Origin: Prevotellaceae bacterium UBA6974
GTDB lineage: Bacteria; Bacteroidota; Bacteroidia; Bacteroidales; Bacteroidaceae
Assembly (NCBI GenBank): GCA_002450165.1
Contig: DJYQ01000028.1
Location: 1-22,432, forward strand
Reading direction: 5' to 3'
DNA: 22,432 nt
A program made the translations under genes and the position numbers. Below are positions 15,101 through 21,686 of the stretch, piece after piece (positions within the stretch are counted from its first letter, which is position 1; each line of letters starts with the position of its first letter). The notes beneath the pieces are model-generated. The model saw nothing but the letters and a program-made list of their open reading frames with translations, had not been told where the DNA came from and did not search any database.

Positions 15101-16595
15101 TGATGGTAAACCTGCCGTCAGCATCCGTGTAAGTGGTATCCAACGGAATGTCGTTCATACTGCGCTGATGCCACCACAGGCAACCCAGGCGGCGCACAAA
15201 GCCAGTGACACGGCCCTCGCGCAACGGGGTACCGTTGTATTTTCTGGCACTGCCAGTAACAACCAGCGTATCAGCATCAAGCGTTACATAGAATTCGGGG
15301 CGCTTGTACTCCTCGACCCTGATTATCTCGGCTGCGTTGTCAATCCTGACCATGTGAATACCCAGGCGCGTTTCCTGCGGTATTCTGAACGTAACGGCGA
15401 CGTTGCCCATGCTGTCCGTCTCGACCCACTTGGTCTCCAGCACCTTGTTCTCACCATCCACCAATGACGCCGATACCCTGTACCCGCCAACGACACGTGC
15501 ATCCCAATGCCTGCGCTCATAAACGACTGCAGCCACCTTCACCTCCTGCCCCGGCCTGTATATCTTACGGTCCGTGAATATTTCCGTAACCCTGCTGTAC
15601 TTGTCAGGCGGAGCCTTATAGCCGTATGACCTGTAGTAATTGATTGCCGGCAGCAGGCTGTCTGCTCCCATAACCACACGGGCAGTATGGTTCTTCTCAT
15701 CCAGTATAACCTTGGCTTCGGGCACACGGGCACCCGACTTGGCATCAACGGCAATTACCCGTACCTGCTTGTCAGGCATCTCCTGAACCAGCATCTGCAG
15801 GCGCGATACGCTGAACTTCATCTCCAGGGCCTTTGTACGATGCCGCAACCTGGTCTTCGTCGTTCCCCTGACCTTCATTACATAAAGTCCCGGGACAGAC
15901 GGTGCAAACAACGTATCACGCGACACCAGACGACCCTTTGCATCGTATATACCGAAGGACATATCCAGGATATTCCTCCTCTGTATTTCCAGACGCAGGG
16001 AATCCCCTGGATAATATATCTGTGACATAAGCACATGCAGCACGGGGTTGATTTTCCTGATTGAATCATTCAGCTCCCGCAGGCGCTTCAACTCGCGTGC
16101 AATGCGCTGCGGCTTGGTATTGCCATGCGCCACACAGAAATTTATAAGCGAATCCTCGCTCATATATACCGAATCCGGCATACACTCGCGTGCCGCCGCC
16201 CATACCACATACAGCATGCTGGAATTGTAAACCGCCTCGTCGTCTCCACGCCTGACCACCGGCAGCCAGTCACGTGTACGCGCCCTGTACAGCGCCTCGG
16301 GGTCACTCAGCGCCTCGCGCAGCAACTCAGCCGTACGCGCTCTCCACTTGTCCCTGACACCATTGTACTGGTTTTGGTGATAAAGCTTGGCAAGACAGAC
16401 ATCGTACAGGGCACGTCGCACTCCGTCCGTTGCCAGGCGCTTCTCCTCCAGCAGGCGTATGTCATACTCCACGCTGTCGGGGGACAGTTGCTCACGTTCA
16501 ACAAACCTGCGCAATATACCTGCCAGCTCATCCTCGCGTGCCGATACTGCAAAAGAAACTGCACATAGCAGAACAAACATCAACAACTTTTTCAT
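12198..16595 (-). CDS. large alpha-2-macroglobulin family protein, thioester absent
   Basis: The 1465-residue envelope protein has a signal peptide (MKKLLMFVLLCAVSFAVSA) and no lipobox. Helical N-terminal sequence is followed by macroglobulin-type beta domains with the hallmark FTDRKIYRPGQEVKVAAVV near residue 345. An A2M-family segment with SLTTWHILGFAHTYD lies near 850, and a helical thioester-type domain covers about 1000-1320. In thioester-bearing members a CxEQ motif follows the NALP segment; here the equivalent reads NALPQMMEPRYQDVL and has no Cys-x-Glu-Gln, so covalent trapping of proteases is not expected. Bacterial members are thought to guard the periplasm or support envelope functions; the substrate here is unknown. 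It is 26 bases after ridA and 33 bases before the DUF4837 gene. Confidence 0.92.
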   Translation of the reverse strand: MKKLLMFVLLCAVSFAVSAREDELAGILRRFVEREQLSPDSVEYDIRLLEEKRLATDGVRRALYDVCLAKLYHQNQYNGVRDKWRARTAELLREALSDPEALYRARTRDWLPVVRRGDDEAVYNSSMLYVVWAAARECMPDSVYMSEDSLINFCVAHGNTKPQRIARELKRLRELNDSIRKINPVLHVLMSQIYYPGDSLRLEIQRRNILDMSFGIYDAKGRLVSRDTLFAPSVPGLYVMKVRGTTKTRLRHRTKALEMKFSVSRLQMLVQEMPDKQVRVIAVDAKSGARVPEAKVILDEKNHTARVVMGADSLLPAINYYRSYGYKAPPDKYSRVTEIFTDRKIYRPGQEVKVAAVVYERRHWDARVVGGYRVSASLVDGENKVLETKWVETDSMGNVAVTFRIPQETRLGIHMVRIDNAAEIIRVEEYKRPEFYVTLDADTLVVTGSARKYNGTPLREGRVTGFVRRLGCLWWHQRSMNDIPLDTTYTDADGRFTIRIPRQEHSGDFRYFPTMLVSVRVLSPSGEEQTASSSVRLFPDPPRETRVVAKKWIEVPVDTFETDVPAVLEFRGKTGRMRHIYLMGFAANKMVIDTVISTSDTLSTMQIPYHSEYGDGLNLQASCVLDGIVEHRQVKLYRRMPEKRLSLHWDTFRDHTQPGELQQWTLRVGRLDGKKSGASVLMSVYDASLDALAPNSFDMQNVLSHYIPYAPLRYGFGYEPHGRIYFQQFDVRYYKYPQYSFTSLDESLFNNRLIVGFGRTAPMVRNMRVRGLAEVKVKGKAQAASVDVAMARPMADMQAVGSLAEESGSDFPDGVAMRSDFSETAIFQSGLMTDGEGRVALSFVLPQSLTTWHILGFAHTYDMCYGKLDDKLVAQKSLMAELHLPRFVREGDDFSFSSTIGNTTDKSQQVRVGIVVRDAVSQKVLSRKDVRLSLGAQSDTTIITSLYAPQGAKGLQISIKAATATDSDGEMREIPVLESVAELISTKAITLEPGETVSVDFQDLFPVGAVNRTIVVEQNLDPIQSAINALPQMMEPRYQDVLSYASAYYAASRLGSESAARYINKVRQMQNADGSISWYPGLRGSDYMTCEVGFLLARLGKIDTDASGVLYGIRKYLKGVLQKACDERSRYSGDWVLSLSDLRAMYVLTASGAMDTETVRLVRRMLRHAPTDVQEVSNEKLALLLIVQHNVQEKLTKGAMEMIHRRLEHKDGTYMAYRSADWTSVDRRIAIHTQVMEAIWKVTPRDSATIRGMQKWLLKQKRTQVWDTPVNSIDAIYALTLGVRTLSADYSAPSMQVDTIDVVRHRNVVLRNKSDHETWASVYAGYNLPYEKVSGAGTGFEITSEVDREEARVGDRLRSRVTVKSDNDCDYVVVTVPRSASVEPVNKLSGCGYQGGIMYYRQVYDDRTEYFIPSMPHGVYVLDEELSVQRTGRYGMAVADVKCQYAPEYCAHGTNVTHSVAGRGN

Positions 16596-16621
16596 CTCCC
16601 GAATAAATTAGTCAGATTATC

Positions 16622-16996
16622 TTACTTGACTGCCAACACCTCGATTTCAACCAAAGCACCCTTTGGCAGGTCCCTGACGGCAACCGCCGAACGTGCAGGA
16701 TACGGTTCCTGGAAAAAAGTTGCATAGACCTCGTTAATTGCAGCAAAATCAGCAATGTCAGCCAGATATACCGTAGTCTTTACAACATGAGACAGGTCAG
16801 TGCCTGCCTGCTGCAGAATTGCTGCGGCATTCCTCAGGCTCTGCTGTGTCTGTTCCCTGATACCACCGGGCACAAAAGCCCCCGTAGCAGGGTCGATGGG
16901 TATCTGACCGCTAGCATATACCAAACCGTTTACCTCTATAGCCTGGCTGTACGGACCTATGGCAGCAGGCGCATTCTTTGTTGCTATTGCTTTCAT
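16622..16996 (-). CDS. ridA: RidA family 2-iminobutanoate/2-iminopropanoate deaminase
   Basis: RidA hydrolyses the reactive enamine/imine intermediates released by PLP dehydratases. The 124-residue protein shows the family pattern: IGPYSQAIEVNGLVYASGQ near the N-terminus, then the C-terminal PARSAVAV and ALVEIEVLA segments. Arg102, which corresponds to the substrate-binding Arg105 of E. coli RidA, and Glu117 are present, so the enzyme should be active. It lies 29 bases after ilvA on the same strand, the gene for the enzyme whose by-products it clears. Confidence 0.95.
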   Translation of the reverse strand: MKAIATKNAPAAIGPYSQAIEVNGLVYASGQIPIDPATGAFVPGGIREQTQQSLRNAAAILQQAGTDLSHVVKTTVYLADIADFAAINEVYATFFQEPYPARSAVAVRDLPKGALVEIEVLAVK

Positions 16997-17025
16997 CTTG
17001 TATTACTGTTTTTTTTGTTAATAAT

Positions 17026-18216
17026 TCACACCAGTTTGAATCCGGCATCCCTCAGAGCCTGACGTATCTGCTCTATATGCTCGGCATTGCGCGTCTCGAC
17101 CTTGAGCGTCAGCTGGCAATCGGTAACACGTTCCGAATCGTCATTTCGCTCGTGACGCACATTTACGACGTTACCGCCTATCGTAGCAATGATGTTGCTC
17201 ACTGCAACCAGCTGACCCGGTTTGTCCTCCAGTTCCAGCGTCAACGTACAGATACGGCCGCCCTGAACCAAGCCACGGTTTATCACGCGGTTCAGTATGG
17301 TCACATCCACATTGCCGCCGCTTACAATACAGATTGCCTTGCGGCCCTTAACCGGAACCTTGTTGAACATGGCAGCAGCTACGCTTACGGCACCCGCACC
17401 CTCGGCAACCATCTTCTGCTGCTCAATCAGGGCCAGGATAGCCGCACATATCTCATCCTCGGTAACGGTAACCACACCGTCCAGATAACGGCTGCATATA
17501 TCGTAGGTCAGGTCACCCGGCTTCTTGACGGCAATACCGTCGGCAATGGTATTCACACTGTCCAGGGACATAACAGAACGACTGTTGATGCTGTTGAACA
17601 TGCTGGGAGCCCCCGCAGCCTGCACGCCCCAAACCTGGACCTTCGGGTTCAGGCTCTTTATTGCATACACTATGCCGCTGGCAAGACCACCGCCGCCTAT
17701 GGGCACTACAACCACATCTACATCAGGCAGCTGATCCAGGAGCTCCAGACCTATGGTACCCTGACCGGCTATGACATTCTCGTCGTCAAATGGATGGACA
17801 AACGCATAACCCTTCTCGTCACGCAGTTCCAAGGCACGCCTGTAGGCATCGTCGTACACACCAGGCACCAGACATATCTCCGCACCATAGCGGCGCGTAG
17901 CCTCGACCTTGCTGATGGGAGCACCCTCGGGCAGGCAGATTATAGACTTGACTCCTGCCTGTGTAGCACCCAGGGCCACACCCTGGGCATGGTTGCCTGC
18001 CGAACATGCCACGACACCCCGCTTCTTCTCCTCGGGCGTAAGTTGCGAAATGCGGTAGTAGGCACCTCGCACCTTGAAGGAGCCCGTCAGCTGCAGACAC
18101 TCAGGCTTGAGCCATATGTCAGCCTCGGGATTCAGGCGCGAATCCGGAATCAAGTTGGTCGTACGGATAACCTTGTTCAGTACATACCGCGCCTTGTAAA
18201 TATCATCTAACGTCAT
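17026..18216 (-). CDS. ilvA: threonine ammonia-lyase (threonine dehydratase)
   Basis: The enzyme converts threonine to 2-oxobutanoate and ammonia with PLP, the first step towards isoleucine or a catabolic route. The 396-residue protein has the PLP lysine Lys48 in LTGSFKVRGA, SAGNHAQG, the phosphate-binding loop GGGGL at about 173-177, and a C-terminal ACT-like domain from about residue 320 (LTLELEDKPGQLVAVSNII). This short form with a single ACT domain differs from the longer biosynthetic IlvA, so the name tdcB would also be defensible. It starts four bases after pepD ends and is followed by ridA. Confidence 0.93.
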   Translation of the reverse strand: MTLDDIYKARYVLNKVIRTTNLIPDSRLNPEADIWLKPECLQLTGSFKVRGAYYRISQLTPEEKKRGVVACSAGNHAQGVALGATQAGVKSIICLPEGAPISKVEATRRYGAEICLVPGVYDDAYRRALELRDEKGYAFVHPFDDENVIAGQGTIGLELLDQLPDVDVVVVPIGGGGLASGIVYAIKSLNPKVQVWGVQAAGAPSMFNSINSRSVMSLDSVNTIADGIAVKKPGDLTYDICSRYLDGVVTVTEDEICAAILALIEQQKMVAEGAGAVSVAAAMFNKVPVKGRKAICIVSGGNVDVTILNRVINRGLVQGGRICTLTLELEDKPGQLVAVSNIIATIGGNVVNVRHERNDDSERVTDCQLTLKVETRNAEHIEQIRQALRDAGFKLV

Positions 18217-18220
18217 CTAA

Positions 18221-19666
18221 TCAAATACTCTTCAGCACTGCCTGCATAAATACCCAGAACTTCTCCACACTCGCTATGTTGCAACGCTCGTCAGGGGTAT
18301 GAGGGCTGCGCAGCGTCGGACCAAAGCTGACCAGATCCATCTCGGGATAGACAGCACCAATCAGGCTGCACTCCAGACCTGCATGGCAAACCTCGACCTT
18401 GGCATCCTCCTGGAAGCACTCCCTATACACCTGCACCATCTTGGCAACAATCGGGCTGTCGAAATTTGGCTGCCACGAACCATAGTGGCCACCGAACTCG
18501 ACCTTCATTCCAATCATGCCAAACGTGCACTCCATCATTTCCTGAATATACTCCAGCTGCGTATCGCAACTGCTGCGCGCCAGTATCAGCACCTGAGCAC
18601 TCCCACCACCGATATTGATTATGGCCAGGTTCGAACTTGTCTCGACAACAGATGGAATGCTGGGGATAAAGCGCAGCACACCGTTATGGCAAGCCATAAT
18701 CGCGCTTATCAGATTATCCTGTATCTCCTCGGGAACCTGCATCTTGGGAACCTCACACTCCTCGACCGATATCGTAATATCCTCCTCGACACCACGGTAC
18801 TCGGCACGGAAAGTCTCCTGGCAATATGCTGCCAGTTCCTTCAAGTCATCAACATTCTCCCCCGGCAATGTCAGCACCACATCAGCAGTACGCGGTATGG
18901 CATTACGCATATTGCCGCCCTGCCAGCTGGCAAGACGTGCATCATCGTCCTGGATAGCCTGGCGTACCAAACGTGCCATCAGCTTGTTGGCATTACCACG
19001 ACCCTCGTTAATCTCCAGACCACTGTGACCGCCACGCAGACCCTCGATGCGAATCTTTACGGCAACATCCTCGCTGTCCGTCTCAACCTCCTTGTACTGC
19101 ATCGATGCAGTGATATTGATACCGCCTGCGCTGCCTATCACAAACTCACCCATCGTCTCGTTGTCGATGTTCAGCAGGATATCACCCTTCAGCGTATCAG
19201 CAGCCAGATGGTTTACGCCATACATGCAAGTCTCCTCGTCAGCAGTAATCAATGCCTCCAGCGGACCATGCTCTAGGGTCTTCGACTCCATAACAGCCAT
19301 TATAACAGCCACACCGATACCATCATCGGCACCCAGTGTAGTTCCACGGGCCTTCACCCACTCGCCGTCAATCCATGTCTGGATGGGATCTGTCTCGAAA
19401 TTATGCTCCACCTCGTCCAGTTTCTGCGGCACCATATCCATGTGAGCCTGCAGGACGGCAGTCTTGCTGTTCTCGTGACCCGGCGTTGCCGGCTTGCGCA
19501 TGACGATATTCTCACCACCATCCTTGTAAGCCTCGATACCCCTCTCAGCTGCCCAGTCAAGCAAGAATTTCTGTACCTTTTCCAGATGTCCGCTCGGACG
19601 TGGAACCTGTGTCAGCAGATAAAAGTTCTGCCAAATCTCCTTTGGGTTAAGTTCGTTGATTGTCAT
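18221..19666 (-). CDS. pepD: aminoacyl-histidine dipeptidase (PepD-type, M20 family)
   Basis: PepD-type enzymes are cytosolic zinc dipeptidases that cleave Xaa-His and other dipeptides. The 481-residue protein matches the family in length. Metal and catalytic residues are visible in LQAHMDMVPQ (His75, Asp77), TLGADDGIG (Asp114), TADEET (Glu144/Glu145), LLNIDNET (Asp168) and HAGLEC, and in SFGPTLRSPHTPDER near the end. A lid or dimerisation domain lies in between, with GLRGGHSGLEI. It precedes ilvA by only four bases. The upstream region is the GAATTAT-rich spacer 19683-19784, in which I find no TAnnTTTG element. Confidence 0.94.
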   Translation of the reverse strand: MTINELNPKEIWQNFYLLTQVPRPSGHLEKVQKFLLDWAAERGIEAYKDGGENIVMRKPATPGHENSKTAVLQAHMDMVPQKLDEVEHNFETDPIQTWIDGEWVKARGTTLGADDGIGVAVIMAVMESKTLEHGPLEALITADEETCMYGVNHLAADTLKGDILLNIDNETMGEFVIGSAGGINITASMQYKEVETDSEDVAVKIRIEGLRGGHSGLEINEGRGNANKLMARLVRQAIQDDDARLASWQGGNMRNAIPRTADVVLTLPGENVDDLKELAAYCQETFRAEYRGVEEDITISVEECEVPKMQVPEEIQDNLISAIMACHNGVLRFIPSIPSVVETSSNLAIINIGGGSAQVLILARSSCDTQLEYIQEMMECTFGMIGMKVEFGGHYGSWQPNFDSPIVAKMVQVYRECFQEDAKVEVCHAGLECSLIGAVYPEMDLVSFGPTLRSPHTPDERCNIASVEKFWVFMQAVLKSI

Positions 19667-19682
19667 TTTAATTATATATTAG

Positions 19683-19784
19683 ATTATGAATTATGGACGA
19701 TGAACAATGGACGATGGACGATGAATTGAATTATGAATTATGAATTATGAATTGAGCATTATGAGCATTATGAATTATGAATTA
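19683..19784. repeat. low-complexity GAATTAT / GGACGAT spacer
   Basis: About 100 bases between pepD and the UPF0104 gene consist of short direct repeats: several copies of GAATTAT, three of GGACGAT and two of GAGCATTAT. The repeat reaches into the end of the UPF0104 coding sequence and supplies its last codons (Ile-Asn-Ser) and the stop. There is no spacer structure like a CRISPR array and no good inverted pair. Confidence 0.85.
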
Positions 19785-20758
19785 ATCTTACTTCTCCCCA
19801 ATGCCGCCAGTGACCAAAGTCCCAGCAATGCAACCAGCAGGGTCTGCAACGTGTGAACCACAAAGGCAAATATAGCCGCATCGTTTCCAGCAACGCCATA
19901 CAGCACCAGCACGGTCTTGACAGCAAAATGCCAGGGACCTGCACCATTGGGCGTAGGCACCAATACGGCAAAGCAACCAGCCACAAAAGCAACCAGCGCA
20001 CACATAGGCCCCAGATTGGCAGTGTATTCGAAACACTGGAACGCAACGTAGAAATGCAGGTAGTACGACAGCCATATTCCCACGCTGTATGCCAGAAACA
20101 GGAATGGACTGCTGACATTTCGGACACTCGTCAAGCCAGCAGCAAAGCCACGGAACTTGGACGTAAGCTTGCCAAACAGATGCACCCTGCGCATCAGCAC
20201 CACAGCCATCCCGGCTGCCAGCACGCCACACAACAGCGTCACCATATAACCCGCAGTAGTAAAGCCTGCCATTATGCTGCCCAATGACATGCCCGTCTTG
20301 TCCATAAACTGCACAAACACCGGTATCTGCAACAAAAGCGTAACCAGCGAGAACGTTGCCACCATAGCCATGTCTATCACACGCTCGGTAACAACACTGC
20401 CTACAAGCTTGCTGAAATCCACCCCATCGTACTTCCTGACCACACCACAACGCAGGACCTCGCCACTGCGCGGGATTGCCAGCGAACTGCCATAGGACAG
20501 GAAAATACTGTTAATCAGGACTCCAGTACGCGTCCTGTATCCCAACGGATCCAGCACCTGCTTCCACCTCAGTGCACGAAATACCTGAGCCGATATGCCA
20601 AAAGGCATACTCAGCAATATCCACGTCCAGCACCTGCGGCTCTCCATCGCCTCCAATATCTGGTTCCAGTCAATCCTGCGGTACATCCACCACATTATCG
20701 CAACGGCAATAAACACCGGCAGACCTATCCTGACTATATTGCTAATGATACGTTTCAC
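19775..20758 (-). CDS. UPF0104 / lysylphosphatidylglycerol synthase TM-like integral membrane protein
   Basis: A 327-residue protein, if started at the GTG at 20758, with about eight hydrophobic segments (first VRIGLPVFIAVAIMWWMY). The signature motifs of the family are seen in SSLAIPRSGEVLRCGVV near residue 95 and in VLVPTPNGAGPWHF near 275. Members resemble the membrane half of MprF but lack the aminoacyl-transfer domain, and substrates are largely unknown; some are lipid flippases or glycolipid handlers. A TTG at 20770 is the longest possible start; I prefer GTG because it gives the usual basic N-terminus (KRIISN). A TATCTTTG promoter element lies about 40 bases upstream. It leads the minus-strand run that continues with pepD. 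Confidence 0.85.
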   Translation of the reverse strand: MKRIISNIVRIGLPVFIAVAIMWWMYRRIDWNQILEAMESRRCWTWILLSMPFGISAQVFRALRWKQVLDPLGYRTRTGVLINSIFLSYGSSLAIPRSGEVLRCGVVRKYDGVDFSKLVGSVVTERVIDMAMVATFSLVTLLLQIPVFVQFMDKTGMSLGSIMAGFTTAGYMVTLLCGVLAAGMAVVLMRRVHLFGKLTSKFRGFAAGLTSVRNVSSPFLFLAYSVGIWLSYYLHFYVAFQCFEYTANLGPMCALVAFVAGCFAVLVPTPNGAGPWHFAVKTVLVLYGVAGNDAAIFAFVVHTLQTLLVALLGLWSLAALGRSKINS

Positions 20759-20798
20759 AGCCCTTGCCAAACACGTTCAACTATAAATATCACAAGCG

Positions 20799-20806
20799 CA
20801 AAGATA
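20799..20806 (-). promoter_or_regulatory. promoter -7 element of the UPF0104 gene
   Basis: On the minus strand this reads TATCTTTG, an exact TAnnTTTG match. A TTTG is present 16 bases upstream (20826-20823), shorter than the usual 19-21. The leader would be about 35 bases to the GTG start. This is the last promoter seen before the long run that ends with the DUF4837 gene. Confidence 0.55.
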
Positions 20807-20905
20807 CAAAAAATAACATAAACAAAAAGCATACCGCCCCCTTTTTTGCCAATTTCAGAGAAACGTTGTATTGCTTTTGGGTTTACTACCTTTTTTTTCA
20901 AAAAC

Positions 20906-20940
20906 AGTAAGTAAGTAGTAAGTAAGTTAGAATCAGAATC
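20906..20940. repeat. perfect 11-bp tandem repeat followed by a 6-bp one
   Basis: AGTAAGTAAGT occurs twice back to back (20906-20916 and 20917-20927). It is followed by two copies of AGAATC (20929-20934 and 20935-20940). The arrangement is direct, not inverted. It lies upstream of the UPF0104 promoter on the minus strand. Confidence 0.85.
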
Positions 20941-21262
20941 ATAGTTTTTTTGAGTTTTAATGGGTTAATTAATCAGTTATTTTTTTTGCCCCCGTTTTGT
21001 ACTTTGCACCATTCTGCACGTGTCGTTCCCGGGATTCAGCACGTGTATCCTGCTGCAGTCGGCAAATCCAGGCTCGACGGCCCGGTTTTTCCTGGGGACA
21101 GTGCAAAGGCACGGCAGTGGAAATCGGCCATTCCGCAATTTTCCCCGATTTTTCTACAAAGCCAACGAATTTCTATAGCCTATACGTCATCATTTCTGTA
21201 GGTTATCGCGTAAAGTCACGTCACTAAAGAATTTAACGGGAGAAATTGTTCACTACGTAATT

Positions 21263-21667
21263 TTACATACCATCCTGTAGATGTTTTGTTCCCTCTCTTA
21301 CTTCTTCGAGAATTTCTATACAGCGGGCACGAGTGATGCGAATATTGACACCTACGGTTATCATGTCTTCGTTAGTGGGAAGTCCCTTGAAGTTGACAGT
21401 AGAAGCGTGCTCGCCCAAAGTATTATCGTTTGTCAAATCGTATGCAGGAGCCAAGGTCCATCTGCCATCACGGCAGATAAAACTGAAGTTACGTGCATGA
21501 TCGTCATAATTGTGGGCATAGACATTGAAGGCCATACGGCGGAACTGCTGTTCCACCTCGGATGGTGACTGCGTCAGAAATCCTGTCAACAAAGACATCG
21601 CGTTTTGTATTGAAGAACGAGTAGGCCACTCTCTATCAACGTTATTGAGAAAGTTATTAGCCCGCAC
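21263..21667 (-). pseudogene. HipA-family kinase, C-terminal remnant
   Basis: HipA toxins are Ser/Thr kinases of about 400 residues. Only about 134 codons are open here, and they match the C-terminal lobe. FRRMAFNVYAHNYDDHARN carries the catalytic loop (Asp55/Asp56, Asn60), and TLAPAYDLTN carries the metal-binding Asp77. These are followed by the GEHASTVNFKG segment and a terminal helical part. The N-lobe, the ATP-binding Lys and any HipB antitoxin are missing. The only plausible start is a GTG at 21667, 19 bases after the stop of the endonuclease gene, and the frame stays open upstream into that gene. I interpret it as a decayed toxin gene whose 5' part was lost; a short expressed protein cannot be excluded. 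Confidence 0.75.
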
Positions 21668-21686
21668 GATATCTAAATTGGCTGTC

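Larger units (their letters stand above)
20771..21262. other. gene-free gap with repeats and a GC-rich patch
   Basis: This stretch of about 490 bases has no convincing coding sequence. The left half is AT-rich and contains poly-T tracts and tandem repeats. The part from about 21000 to 21150 is clearly more GC-rich and holds a repeated GCACGTGT (twice within about 30 bases). Open frames are short, have no upstream signal and resemble nothing I know. It may be an old insertion or a dispersed intergenic element next to the HipA remnant. Confidence 0.6.

Noticed and set aside
14433..15467. A 344-codon plus-strand frame inside the alpha-2-macroglobulin gene
   Set aside because: It lies fully inside a continuous 1465-codon gene with clear family motifs.
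16978..18210. A 410-codon open frame on the plus strand opposite ilvA
   Set aside because: The minus strand encodes an intact IlvA with all active-site motifs; the plus frame has no recognisable domain and comes from the codon bias of the real gene.
18299..19276. A 325-codon open frame on the plus strand opposite pepD
   Set aside because: PepD is complete on the other strand with metal ligands in place; the plus frame is a shadow without upstream signals.
19683..19784. A possible CRISPR array
   Set aside because: The repeats are seven to nine bases, adjoin each other, have no unique spacers and no cas genes are near.
20950..21227. Two overlapping small plus-strand frames (76-83 codons) in the gap
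   Set aside because: They overlap each other in different frames, lack a promoter or hydrophobic pattern and have unusual Cys/Arg/Pro content; I cannot support either as a gene.
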